Of a stretch of 64,000 nucleotides of DNA, positions 11,947-23,325 are shown in pieces. Origin of the DNA: Codonopsis lanceolata (lineage: Eukaryota > Streptophyta > Magnoliopsida > Asterales > Campanulaceae); assembly GCA_013146195.2 (NCBI GenBank), contig CM028378.1:90888295-90952294 (forward strand), in the 5' to 3' direction. Position 1 is the first letter of the stretch; each line of letters opens with the position of its first letter. The notes beneath the pieces are model-generated. The model was given only the letters and a program-made list of their open reading frames with translations, did no database searches and was not told the DNA's origin. The position numbers and the translations under genes were made by a program.

Positions 11947-12994
11947 TACCCCTCACTCACCCAATCCTACCCAATCAGAACCAGACCAACCCATTCTTCT
12001 CATCCTAACCCCCTGGTTTCCCCCCATCCTATCCTCTGCTGCCACGAAGTTCATCTTTGAACTTTCGTCGATAACAGATCTCTTCGCCAAACCTGTTCCC
12101 CCTCCTCCACAACCTCAACCTATAAGACCAGAAGCCCTTTTCTATCCCCCTCCTTCCTTCTGGTTCTCAACTGCACCCCTGCCAACCCCTTCCGATATAT
12201 GTGATCATTCGAACACATATATTGAAATCCCCCTAACCCCTCCTTCATCCCCACCTCCATCCAATTCCTCTTCTACCCATACATTCCCCACACCCGACCC
12301 TTCTTCTACCTCCAACTCTGCCTATCGACGACTCCAGCAGCCCTTTCGACCCGTCAACACTGCCGATGCCGCCTCGTCTGTAGAAATAAAGCATATAGAC
12401 ATCGACCCTTCTCCATCCATACATATCACAGCACGCCATGTACAACAATGGGGAAAACTTACCCGGTATCTCCACACTTTGTAGAGGCTTGCAACTGCAA
12501 CGTCCAAAGCTACAGACGGGAATGTCGCCATCCTCCGCCAATTCCAAGAGGATGTTTGGACCAAGTTTGGTGAAATGAGGCACGAATCTACCGATTTGAA
12601 GATCAACATGGAAGCTCAACGCAACGAGTTTGTTAGACTCTGCTCCACTTTCTTCTACCAACTCTTCCACAGCATCACTCTTCACCTAGGTCACGGACGC
12701 CCTCCTGTTTTAGAACTCAACGATCAAGCTCTTAATACGTCACATGATCAGATCAATGCTCAGCGTGAACGTGATCTGGCCATTACGGAGGAGAGACAAC
12801 TAAGGTCTATGAACCGAACTCTGATGGAGGAGAACAACAGACTTCAAGAAGAACTTGACTTCCGTTCTTGCTCCACCAGACAACCATCCTCTGCTGATGA
12901 TGAATATACCAGAAGAGTTAAAGAACTTGAGCGTCTACGTCAAGAAAGAGAAGCAGCTGACAAAGCAGCCAAAGGAAAGGGGAAAAGGTCGTGA

Positions 12995-13388
12995 TAGCTC
13001 ATATCTTTCTATCCCTAATCCTTTGTACCTATCTTTTTTGAAAACTCTGTATAAATTAAACTTCTTGTTTGAAATACAGAAGTTCATTATTTTCAAAAAA
13101 TCTACTGTTTAGATTCTTGTTATTTTAAATCATACATCTGATCAGAATTTAAACATCCAGTTTAAATTTATTTGAACTGTTTATCTCTAATCCTTGTGCA
13201 TGTTCCTTATATCTCTTCTAATTGTAAGCACTTAGATTAGTTGTACACTTGAGGTGTTTTCTTTTTGATAGAGGCATGTTTGCTGTTATAAAACTTAAAA
13301 GTATTTTTCTGACATGCTATTATCCATCCTTAAGCTTTCATAGCCCTCACTTGTAAGTAATGATGACTAGATGCAAATGGGAGGAGAT
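12995..13388 (+). other. 3' untranslated region and polypurine tract of element A
   Basis: No coding signal. The segment ends in the purine run GGGAGGAGAT (13379-13388) directly before the 3' LTR. This is the plus-strand priming site. The same purine run, AGGAGGAGAT, adjoins the LTR start in element B (about 32243-32252, minus). Confidence 0.8.
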
Positions 13389-14641
13389 TGTTGTTTCTCA
13401 TTGTATCTTAATTTGCATTTGTTCATTAATTACATTAGGTTCTATGCTTAGTGCCTAAATGAGTTGCGTACCAGTTAGCGTGGCAACTCTATATAAAAAT
13501 TTGCCTTAGAATAGTTTTTCTAGACTTCACAGGTTTCAGCGGAAGACTTCGGCTGAAGGCTTCACCAGCAGGCTTCAAGTAGACTCCAGCAGCAAACCTT
13601 GTATGCAAGCATGGCGTGTTCAGCTCTTCCAGATACCAAGTTTAAGTGGATTATTTAATTCATCTTTTGAATAAGCTTGAATTTGAATTGAATCCATGTT
13701 TGAATCAGTGCTTGACTTCTTAGAAACGCCCCTCCAGCTTTTCCGGAAAAGCATGAAGACTTTCGCCTCCTAAATGTGACTGAGCAGGTGCACAGTCTGA
13801 CACAACTAGACTGTATCAACTACTGTAGGTCTGCAACTCCGTTTGTCGCCCTCCTGCTAGTTGTTGCACCTACTCCTCTCCATTCCCTGATCAGCCCCAG
13901 TTAAAGATGAAGTCAACACAGCAGCTTCAGGACTTTAATGCGATTAACCTAATAGAGTTGTTACTCACTTCGTCTTCTCCAACGGTCTCAAGGATGCACA
14001 ACTATAAATACTACCATTAAAGACTGAAGAATACAATACTCTGAATCTATCCAACAACATCAATCTTTATACTTAGTGCATTCAAGAGATCATTGACTGA
14101 TCAATGAAGTCCTCAACAACAACAAGAAGATCTATATCAACTGTTAAGCATTTGCTTCTTATTGTTGTAATCTTTACTATTCTTCTGCACATTGAATATT
14201 CTGTTTCTCCAGATATTCAAATTCCCCACCCCCAAACACAAGTCAAATATTTTGTACACGATCCATTGGATATTTCTATAATAGAACTAGTGGAAAATAT
14301 AGTGCACATTTAAATCCAAGGTTGACTGCCTTGGTGGTGGACGTAGCACTCTTTATAATACGAACCATCTCAAAATACTTGTGTTTCTTACTTACTGTTT
14401 TATAATGTTTCATATGTCTTAACTTATTCCTTTGTGCAAACAAACTTCAGTAATCAGCTAAGTCTACCGGTAGTGCTTCACATGTAGACTTGAACTGTCT
14501 TCCTTACAAGTCTTCTGCTACTTCAATCTCTTTAATAGATTGCAAGTGCTTGTTCTTGGAATTATTACGAAAAGTTTTAAGTGTTCAATAAGTTATTCAT
14601 CCCCCCTTTCTAGCTTATTATTGTGCCATTTGGGACTAACA
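13389..14641 (+). repeat. 3' LTR of element A
   Basis: 1253 bases, TGTTGTTTC ... GACTAACA, pairing with 2381-3637. Many substitutions against the 5' LTR are visible in the first 120 bases, and the poly-C run near the end is shorter (CCCCCC against about 12 C). A 69-codon open frame at 14104-14313 is a by-product of the LTR sequence. Confidence 0.92.
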
Positions 14642-15983
14642 ATAGCCTTTTTTTAAAAAAAACTTTTAAGTGTTATTTTGAAATCCTTCAAAAACTGGCA
14701 GCGGAAATAATGAGATATCAGCAGATAGAAAGATTGTTCTATCAGATGATGGCCAAAACACTATGTGTCAGATTGTTGACACAAGTTTAAGTAGTAAAGG
14801 TTTTTAAGAAGTTCACTTAACATAATAAATGAACTGAAAGACAATTTATAAAATAATTAAGTAAATGATTCAAAAATGTAACCGACTGACACTTAAGTAG
14901 ATTGAAGCTGCTTAAGTGTGAGAAACAGTTCTATCAGCTGAAAGAGAGTTGGCAGAGTATTTAGGAGTGGTTCACAGTGTAAAAATTGTTACGTCCACTA
15001 CCAAGTTGGTCAAACTTGGAATTTGAAGTGCACTAAGATTATATATATTCTAAGTGATCACTAACGGATAAGTGTACAACAAAACAAGTGTTTGAGGAAT
15101 ATGATTGAGAAATAATCAAACTTGTGCAACAATCAAAGGTTCCTTAAATATTTGAAAGAATAAAGGAACAAACTAAACAGTGATTGTTTAAACAAGAACT
15201 AGAGAGAGATTAATATATGTGAGACTATCTAGTAAGTATTTTAGAAAAAAATCTTCAAAGAAAGATTGAAGTTCTAAGACGAATGAAGGCTTCAATGTAT
15301 TGTCTCTGTCAGTGTGCTTTCAAGAGTTGTAAGATTTATGAATTATGTGCAAGTAATTCTACAAATGGTGTCTTCTTCAATCCTTGCTTCAAACGTTTTA
15401 TAAAGATCTTCAAGTTTAGAACCGTTTGAGAGCAAGGTTGAAACTTGAATTTCTTGAAGACATGATGATGAAAAAATATTTCATTGAATGCACAGAGATC
15501 TTTGCAGAATGTTTAGAGACAAAGGTTATCACCTAACATGAAATAATAAAGAGAGTGGTTAGCTAGGAGATATGCTATACTTGAAAAACATTTAAGACAT
15601 ATACGAAAGTCTTCTATTGACAGGACAGACAAAGAAAAAGTCTTCTATGAATAGTTCTTTTGTTTGAAATATAATAACCAACTAATAATTAAATATAAGA
15701 GCGTGAAGGTCAAACGTTTCAACAGTGTATATATGTGGGCGCTAATACTGTGGTATCAGCAGCTACTAGCTGCTGATGACTAAGCTTAAGCAAATGAGAT
15801 ATTTTATATAAAGAAGGCTGTTTAACTGAGTTTGGGAGACATCTATCTGCCGAAGGTTTCAGCAGATAGATTTAGACTTGCTAAAGTCTAAGTAAAACAG
15901 GCTAAAGCTATTTAAAAATATTTAAGACTAGTTGTTTTAACCTTAATAGTTTTAAGCAAATCTAAAACATGCAAGTTTCTACA
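14642..15983 (-). repeat. Solo copia LTR (element D), right piece
   Basis: Continues the LTR interrupted at 2380. It runs ATAGCC ... and ends (minus-strand start) TGTAGAAACTTGCATG at 15983. It shares with the LTR of C the order GGCAGCGGAA, TACGTCCACTACCAAG, GTGCACTAA, GATCAGTGTACA-like words and TTTTAAGCAAATCT near the end. Together with 2334-2380 it makes an LTR of about 1389 bases with no internal region beside it, hence a solo LTR. Palindromic words such as AGCAGCTACTAGCTGCTGAT (15757-15776) recur. Confidence 0.7.
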
Positions 15984-16537
15984 ATAGCTAATCACAATTT
16001 ACACGACAATATCCCCAACTACGGCCAATAGTGAGGCCAGCTGAATATGATGACCCACAGTTAACACTAACACTCGACCCTAGCAATATATGTGCAACAT
16101 CATACCCCTAAACACATAAACCTGGACTTGGGTAATATGTAGATATCTACTTATTAACATACTTAATCACCCAAGTAGGGTCATTAATACCCACAACACA
16201 TTTTCACAACGTTACAATTTCGTCACATAATTTCTCCTATCATTTCCATACATCGTAGTGTTCACATACAAGCCTCATCATAATTTATCCACCACAATTA
16301 TTGTCTCTGTTGAGTTATTAAATACACATTGTAACTTTGGGTCATCAATACCAATTTTAGAACCCATATAATTTAGTAGGTGAATTAAAATACAAATCGA
16401 AGCAAGTAGACTAATCATTTAGCACCCACATAATTTTCATGCTAGTCGACTAACATTTTTACAACATTTTACCCAAATAAACAACATATTACCAAAAATG
16501 AGCCTAATACTAATTGTGTTAAGTTCAAACAAGGGAG
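15984..16537 (-). mobile_element. Gypsy-like LTR fragment (element F), right part
   Basis: Resumes after solo LTR D with ATAGCTAATC. AT-rich and non-coding. It is cut by copia element E at about 16538. The far end of F is not identified; it may lie in 26103-26250. Confidence 0.35.
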
Positions 16538-16828
16538 TGCCATAAGGATTAGTGCTAAGTTTGGAGAGTTGCAGTCCAAGTTGAAGAAGTTCATGAGTTC
16601 AGTGGTTTTACAAAGTTGCAGTACCTGGTTGTAGTTTTATTTGTCTTGAAGGGTCTTATTGTAATTTGTTGGTTTTGTTGGCAGTTGGGTTAGTGGGCAT
16701 ATTCTGGTTGTTGCCCTGATGTATATATATCCCTTTGTGTGTATTGTTGGTCATCATTCTTTTCAACCACTGCCATCAATAATAATTCTTCCTTCTGCTA
16801 TCTCTTTGATTTCTTTTCTTTGTTATCA
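16538..16828 (+). repeat. 5' LTR of copia element E
   Basis: 291 bases, TGCCATAAGG ... TTTGTTATCA, nearly identical to 25812-26102. It is followed at once by a primer-binding site, TGGTATCAGAGC (16829-16840). The start could be up to 21 bases further left (TGTTAAGTTC at 16517), because the partner LTR is cut at its start. Contains TATATATATCC near 16722, a plausible TATA box. Confidence 0.85.
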
Positions 16829-19800
16829 TGGTATCAGAGCAATAGATTCTCCTCCCACCTACCCCCTTTTTCTTATCTTTCTTGATTCTCCACGACCTTT
16901 AGTCATGACGGAGGAAGCTTCTGACAGTAAAAATAAACACGTCAATTTAAAGGCCAACACCATGGAGATAGGTATCGATTCCAATATGCACCCACTGTAT
17001 TTGCATAATAATGATCATCCAGGGCTTGTGCTTATAGCTACAAAGTTAACAGGGAGCGAGAATTACAACTCTTGGAAACGCTCATTTGAAATTACCATGT
17101 CTGCCAAGAACAAGATTATGATCTTGGATGGAAGTTTTGCAGAACCAGACAAGGAAGATCCTTTGTTTTCATTATGGACCAGGGCCAATGATATGGTCAT
17201 TTCGTGGATCTTCAATGTGGTTACGTAAGAGATTAGCAACAACCTTAAATTTGTAGTTAGTGCTAATTCTATCTAGAAAGAACTAAGGGAAAGATTCTCC
17301 AATATTGATGGGTATGGAATTTTCCAGTTGGAAAGGGATTTGCATAGGTTGGAACAGGGAGCAGGATCTGTAGAATTTTATTATGACAAAATGAAAGGGC
17401 TTTGGGATGAAAGACATGCATTGGATCCAACATCTGCTTGTACATGCCCTTGTGATTGTGGATCCTCCAAGAACCAAGAGTCCATAGAACAAAGAAATCA
17501 ATTGATGCAATTCTTGATGGGATTGCATGACAGCTACATCAATATAAGAGGGCAAATACTAAGGATGAAGTCATGCCTTTAATTGGAGAAGCTTATTACA
17601 TTGTTAGATAGGAAGAGACACAAAGATTGGGATATGTATCTGAGTCTTCAGTTCTTGCTGCCAACATAGCCCAAGCCATGTCTGAAAAACCTATGGCTGG
17701 ATCTTTACAAAACAAGAATGGAACTTGCAGAAACCCCTTCAAAAAGGGAATTTTCTGTAATTATTGTAATAGAGAGGGTCATATCAAGAGTGATTGTTAC
17801 AAAATTAAGGGGTTTCCCATTGGACATCCTGGGAATCCCAATCACCCTGCACACAAGCCCATTACCAACAGCGATTTTTCTAGGAATACAGGAAAGAGCC
17901 AAAAGAATTACAACAATCATTCACAATCCACCAATTCCACAGCCATGTAAGTCAAAACTACTCAAGTAAACACTCCAGATGACAGGAAGACAACTATGGG
18001 ACAAATCGGTTTGGAGGCTCTTCAGATGCAGCTCAATCATGTGATGAACATGCTTAAAACAAGAGATATCCCAGAAGACCACAACATCAACCAGTCTACG
18101 CAAAAGTTCTATGGTATTACACATATGGCAGGTATCACCATGACTAATTCTTGCACTAATATAGGGAATCCCTTGCATAACTAGATTGTTGACTCAGGAG
18201 CCATAGACCGTATATGTGTTTCACTATCTGTCATGCATGATGTTGAAGAAATTAGTTATCCCGTGATATTGTCTTTACCTGATGGAACCAAAGCTAAAGT
18301 TTCTCACATAGGGAAAGCTTACATTAACCCTCTTTTGACCTTAGATAGGGTTTTTCACATTCCTAATTTCCAGTATAACTTACTCTCCATATCTAAACTC
18401 AATATCCAAATTAACTGTCAAGCTCTTATTCTTGGAAAACAATGCATATTCCAGGGCCCTCAGATGAACAGAATCATAGCTATTGGTGATCTTTGTGAAG
18501 TACTATACATACTCAAGGCTGATAGTTTTCTTGAAACCAGACATGTTTGCACTAACACCACCAAACACAAAGGCATTACTAGTTGGCACCAGAGACTGGG
18601 ACATACCTCCTTGAGTACTTTAAAGAAGATTGGTTCTTTGTCATTCCTTTGTAAAAATAACAATTCAAATATTGAAAATGTTTCTTTATGTGACATTTGT
18701 CCCTTAGCAAAACAACATAAACTCTCTTTCAATTTGAGCAGCATTAAGAGCAAAACATGCTTTGATCTCATACATTGTGATCTATGGGGTCCCTATAGGA
18801 GAACTAATATGAATGGTTGTAGGTATTTTTTGACTATTGTGGATGAATACTCAAAGGGAGTGTGGACTTTCATGATGTTCACTAAGACCTATGTTTTCTC
18901 TCTTTTAAAACAGTTTAATGCTTTTGTTCCAAGACTACTATAAAAATATGCAGAACAGACCATGGCACTGAGTTTTACAACTCAGAAGTCATACCTTACA
19001 TGTTAAATCTTGGTATCATGCACCAAAGTTCATGTGTTGACACACCCCAACAAAATGGGGTTGTGGAAAGGAAACATCGGCATCTTTTAGACATGTCCAG
19101 GGCTATTAGGTTTCAGTCTGTCCTGCCTATACATTTTTGGGGTTACTGTCTTTTGGCTGCTACCTACATCATAAATAGGATTCCCGTTGCTGCCACCAAC
19201 TTTAAGACTCCCTATGAAGTTATTTATAAGTCTCAACCCAGTTATGAACATTTAAAGACCATAGGTTGCCTTTGTTTTGCCTCTATGCATCCTGCTGATA
19301 AGTTTGCTCCTAGGGCCATCAAATGTGTGCATCTTGGTTATCCTATAGGGTAGAAAGGTTATATTCTGTATGATCTTGAAAGTAGGAAAACTTTCATTAG
19401 TAGCCATGTGGTGTTTCATGGGTCTATCTTTCCTTTTAAAACTATGAATGAGTCTTTAAATGTTCCTGCAGGTATTCCCAGTGTTGATATTAATCTCACA
19501 CATGATAACACACCAATCCTATAAGAGTTTCCACTAGGGTTAAACATCCTTCTGCCAAACTGAAAGACTATGTTGTTTCTTCTATATTTACTCAACCTAT
19601 TCATACACACCAGTCATATGCTAATACCATGATACATGTGTAAGAACCTCATTCTTATGATTAGGCAGCCCAAAATCCTGAATGGATAGAAGCTATGAAT
19701 AAAGAGATCACTGCACTTGAGAACAACCAAACCTGGGACATTATTAATATTCCTCAAGGGAAGAAGGCCATTGGATGCAGATGGATATATAAAGTCAAGT

Positions 19801-20445
19801 ATAATTCTGATGGAAGTGTTGAAAGGCTTAAGGCTAGGCTTGTTGCAAATGGTTACAGCCAATCAGAAAGAATTGATTATATAGAAACCTTTGCACCAGT
19901 TGCCAAGATGGTCACTGTGAGAGCTATTCTGGTTGTTGCTGTTGTACATAAATGGGAAGTGCAACAACTTGATATCAATAATGCCTTCTTACATGGAGAC
20001 TTGGAAGAAAAGGTATATATGAACTTGCCTCTAGGGTACAAGCCACAAAGAACTGGCAGCAGTATGTGCAGACTGAGGAAATCTTTGTATGGGCTAAAAC
20101 AGGCTTCAAGGCAGTGGTTTTCTAAATTGACAGAGGTTTTGCTTGCACTTGGATACACTCAGTCTCTGGCAGACTACACATTGTTCACTCATAAAGAAGG
20201 ATCAAAGTTCACCAGTGTGCTGGTGTATGTTGATGATGTACTACTTGCTGGTAATGACATGAGTGCTATTAATGACTTGAAGAGGATACTGCATGATAAG
20301 TTCAGCATAAAGGATTTGGGAGCCATTAAATATTACCTAGGAATTGAAAATATGAGATCTGTTGATGGTTTCCATATGAGCGAAAGAAAGTATGCTTTGG
20401 ATTTGGTGGAAGCTGCAGGCTTGCTTAATACTAAGCCCTTCACTA
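16829..20445 (+). pseudogene. Copia element E gag-pol, short-LTR lineage
   Basis: Gag starts at ATG 16906 with the YNSWKRS and LWTRANDMV blocks of UBN2/UBN2_3-type gag. A CCHC knuckle (CNYCNREGHIKSDC) lies near 17754-17795. The protease keeps V-D-S-G (about 18188). The integrase has HQRLGH, a C-x2-C pair, DLIHCDLWGP, the second Asp in RTDHGTEF (about 18955), and the Glu in NGVVERKHRH (about 19050). RT from about 19695 has GCRWIYKVK, LDINNAFLHGDL, SLYGLKQA and an intact Y-V-D-D at about 20228. Stops at 17226, 17271, 17580, 18181 and 18941 and frame changes near 19500 inactivate it. It ends at 20445 where a LINE is inserted, so RNase H is missing. The short LTR suggests an Ale/Retrofit- or Ivana-like lineage; that is a guess. 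Confidence 0.87.
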
Positions 20446-23005
20446 TTTTTTTTTTTTTTTGGGAAACAGGGGCGGAACCCTACTAGATTTTAATAATTAG
20501 AAAAAAGAATTACAAACTTGAGGACGACAACCAGTATGGCCCTTATAATTGGGAGGACTAAGGAACCTTGCCTCGAAAAAGAAAAGGAAATCAAAGGAAC
20601 CACAAAAAGAAAAAAAAACTAAGAGATACGAACATAAGCAGTCCCTAATTTATCCAGAGCAATAAGACCCCGAATCTTAGCCGGCAGATCGATAACCGCC
20701 TCAAATTGAGTATCATCCCCTTGATCACATCCATAATTAGCCAGAGCATCCACCACGGCATTAGCTTCCCGATAAGTATGAAGAATCACAATCCCCAAAC
20801 CCTGAATAAGGTTCCTAATGGCTCGCAGCAAATAAGCACATGTCCAAGACAGTTGGCCAACTCCATTGATACTATCAATAATACTTTTGGAGTCAATTTC
20901 AACAATAGATTGAGACCATCCTTTTATTTTTAACCAGCGAAGACCTTGAAGTAAAGCTTTACATTCAGCTTGATAACTATTGCAATTTCCATAAAATTCT
21001 GAAAAGGCAAACATCAGTCACCCGAGCTATTCCGAATGATGCCTCCACCTGACCCCGGGCCCGGATTACCTCGACTAACTCCATCACAGTTGAGTTTAAA
21101 CATACCCGAAGGGGGCTTATTCCAACACAACGAGCGAATGATCTTGGGGGAGAGCTGGCCTAAACGAGTAGAGAAAATGGCATCCCAAGGCGCCCCAACA
21201 TGGGGAAACAAACCAACGTTCTTGAGCAAGAAAGTAATGGAAGACTTGATTCTGTCAACTAAAGCCCAGGGGGGCCATCGGAGACCATTCTGCAGACAAG
21301 AATTCCTATTCTTCCATAATTCCCAAAGAATGAAAGTGGGGGTGATAGAGTGCAAGAGGGAATTATTTTTCGCAAACCACCAAACAAGACAGGCCTAATT
21401 AACGAAGAAATCATTAAAATGAATGCCTCCTAGCATATTGAATTCATTCCATATGAAACGAGCAGTCGAAGTGTCAACGAAAACATGGGAATAAGTTTCA
21501 CCATTGCCGGCTATACAACAAGAACAACGAGATGCGAGCTGCACACCTTTTTGAACAATACTTTCATCAATGGGCAGTTTCTGAATCCACAATCGCCACA
21601 TGAAGATGCTCAGCTGTTTGGGAATATGTTTCTGCCATATAAATTTGCTAGAAGCAGAAATAGGCCACTTTTGCCGGGAGAGATTCCAGGCTGAAGAAAT
21701 AGTGAAATTACCCTTATTGGTAATGCTCCAGCAAGCAGTATCTGGCTGATCTGAAAGGGATATGCCATGAGACTTAATGGATGCGGCAGCTTCTTGACCA
21801 ATCTCCAAAATAGCAGCCGAGGATATGTTGTCAAAGAAGTTGAAGGTCTCTTTAACTTTAACAATACTACTGGACAACGGCTTAAGGGGAGTGACAGGCA
21901 TCCAATTATCCAGCCACATCGAGCAGTCACCAAGCCTGATTATCCACTTTATGTACTGATCTGAATCTGCACGAACAGCACATATACGTCTCCAAGTGAA
22001 AGACCCATTGCTAAACGAGAGGATAGGGTGCAAAGTCGAGCAATACTTAGCTTTCATGAACTTACTCCAAAGACTTCCTGAAGAGCGAAATCGCCACCAA
22101 ATCTGAATTGAAAAAGCACGAATAATATCGGTCACGGATCTAATACCAACACCCCCTTCAGCGGTAGGCCGGCAACATTTATCCCAAGCTACCCAATGAG
22201 CTTTATGCTTGGAATCAATAGAACCCCAGATTAAATTAGCGAAAAGTTTATGAATGTTTTTAATGACAGCCATCGGGGGATCCAAAACAGCAATTTGCAT
22301 ACCTTCAAAAAGCGGGCATCCCAAATAAGTGACCGGAAAAAACCTGTGATTAAAACCCACATGTCTTCTTATCGAGGCCACCCTAGCTTCCGAGATATTT
22401 CCAAAAACCATGAAACAGCTTTTCCTGTTATTAATAGATTGACCCGAAATGTTTTCATAGGATTCAAGGAGCTTGCGATGATGGGCTATAGAGAATGCTT
22501 GTTACCGTTGCAAAAAATGACAATATCATCAGCGAAGGCCAAATGGGAAATAATAGGATAGCCACTTAAAGAGGAATAAGCAAAATTCGGGTGATCTTGT
22601 TGAAGCTTGTTTAAGCCCCGGCTAAGAACTTCCGCGACAATAATGAAAAGGCTAGGAGATAAAGGATCCCCTTGACGTAAACCGCGGGAGGAGGGGAAAA
22701 AGCCCACCGAATAACCATTCACTAGAATCGAAAAATAATTGTTAGATATAACCCGCCATATCATATCGATAAACGATTCTCCAAACCCAAACTTCCTTAG
22801 CACCTTTATCAAAAAATACCATGAGATTCTGTCAAAGGCTTTAGCCATGTCTAACTTGATGATGACGTTGGAACCATTAACCTTCTTCTTGAGTTGATGA
22901 GTGAGCTCATGGGATAGAAGCAAATTATCCTGAATCAACCTTCCTTTCGTGAAAGCGCTTTGATTATCAGAAATTATGAGAGGTAAGATGTGAGCAAGCC
23001 TAGAG
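20446..23005 (-). mobile_element. 5'-truncated L1-like LINE with RNase H
   Basis: Minus strand, with its poly(A) tail seen as 15 T at 20446-20460. Protein order from its 5' side: RT from ISDNQSAFTKGRL (about 22960), KLDMAKAFDRISW, GLRQGDPLSP, catalytic F-A-D-D (22525-22536), thumb, zf-RVT zinc region (about 21395-22411, with CSCC...H), then RNase H. The RNase H has Asp in KLNCDGVSRGN (about 21070), Glu in YQAECKAL, Asp in EIDSKS, and Asp in REANAVVDALA. ORF1, the endonuclease and the first RT half are missing, as expected of truncation during target-primed insertion. A stop and frame change lie at 22411-22490, and the RNase H frame is broken at 21014. A plant L1 clade carrying RNase H fits well. 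Confidence 0.88.
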
Positions 23006-23325
23006 GCAAGTATAACTCTGATGGAAGTGTTGAAAGGCTAAGGCTAGGCTTGTTACAAAGGGTTACATCCAATCAAAAATAATTGATTATACAGAAAACT
23101 TTGCACCAGTTGCCAAGATGGTCACTGTGAGAGCTATTCTGGCTATTGCTGTTGTACATAAATGGGAAGTGCAACAACTTGATATCAATAATGCCTTCTT
23201 ACTCCAATAATGACTTGGAAGAAAAGGTCTATATGAACTTGCATCTAGTGTACAAGCCACAAAGAAATGGTAGCAGTGTGTGCAAACTGAGGAAATCTTT
23301 GTATGGGCTAAAACATGCTTTAAGT
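23006..23325 (+). pseudogene. Second RT fragment of the copia E family
   Basis: Matches 19797-20106 of element E closely (YNSDG-type start, LDINNAFL, LYGLK). It repeats sequence that lies upstream of the LINE insertion point rather than continuing past it, so it comes from another copy of the same family or from a rearranged duplicate. It contains an indel at about 23200 and ends at the boundary with an Athila-type gag. Confidence 0.85.

Larger units (their letters stand above)
9715..12994 (+). pseudogene. Extra spliced gene downstream of pol in element A ('putative plant transposon protein'-like)
   Basis: ATG 9715-9717 is followed at once by GTAAGC. The matching acceptor is TTTTTGTAG at 10046-10054. 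Exon 2 (10055-12994) gives about 980 codons. Residues ~95-140 (EEFYQRM ... IRGWIRR ... VIGVHYGG) resemble the plant transposon-protein domain listed as Transposase_32. A lysine/arginine cluster (KRRRLRKG, near 11470) could be a nuclear signal. A proline/serine-rich linker contains a 59-residue tandem repeat. Residues ~842-980 form a conserved, charged, coiled-coil C-terminus. I see no signal peptide or membrane segment, so the usual 'env-like' label does not fit. Damage: stops at 10727, 11243, 11399, 11435 and 12482, and at least two frameshifts between 11450 and 11820. Function unknown. The homologous gene in B shows it is a stable component of this family. Confidence 0.75.
2381..14641 (+). 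mobile_element. Sirevirus-type Ty1-copia retrotransposon (element A), with extra spliced gene
   Basis: A 12.26-kb element running LTR, primer-binding site, gag, pol (protease, integrase, RT, RNase H), extra gene, polypurine tract, LTR. The Sirevirus assignment rests on three things: a long gag with a coiled-coil segment and two zinc knuckles, pol order and RT motifs, and the presence of sequence between pol and the 3' LTR. It is inserted in solo LTR D. Flanks are ...GAATAAT on the left and ATAGCC on the right, consistent with a 4-5 base AATA-type duplication, but terminal base matches make the exact edges ambiguous by 1-2 bases. Gag, pol and the extra gene all carry stops, so the copy is dead. 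The two LTRs show many substitutions, so it is not a recent insertion. Confidence 0.9.

Noticed and set aside
10055..12994. Calling the extra gene of element A an envelope gene
   Set aside because: Position fits 'env-like', but there is no signal peptide, membrane segment or fusion-like region. Instead there is a basic cluster, a disordered linker and a coiled coil.
14104..14313. 69-codon frame with a hydrophobic N-terminus
   Set aside because: Lies wholly inside the 3' LTR of element A. The homologous position in the 5' LTR is not open from the same start, so it is a by-product.
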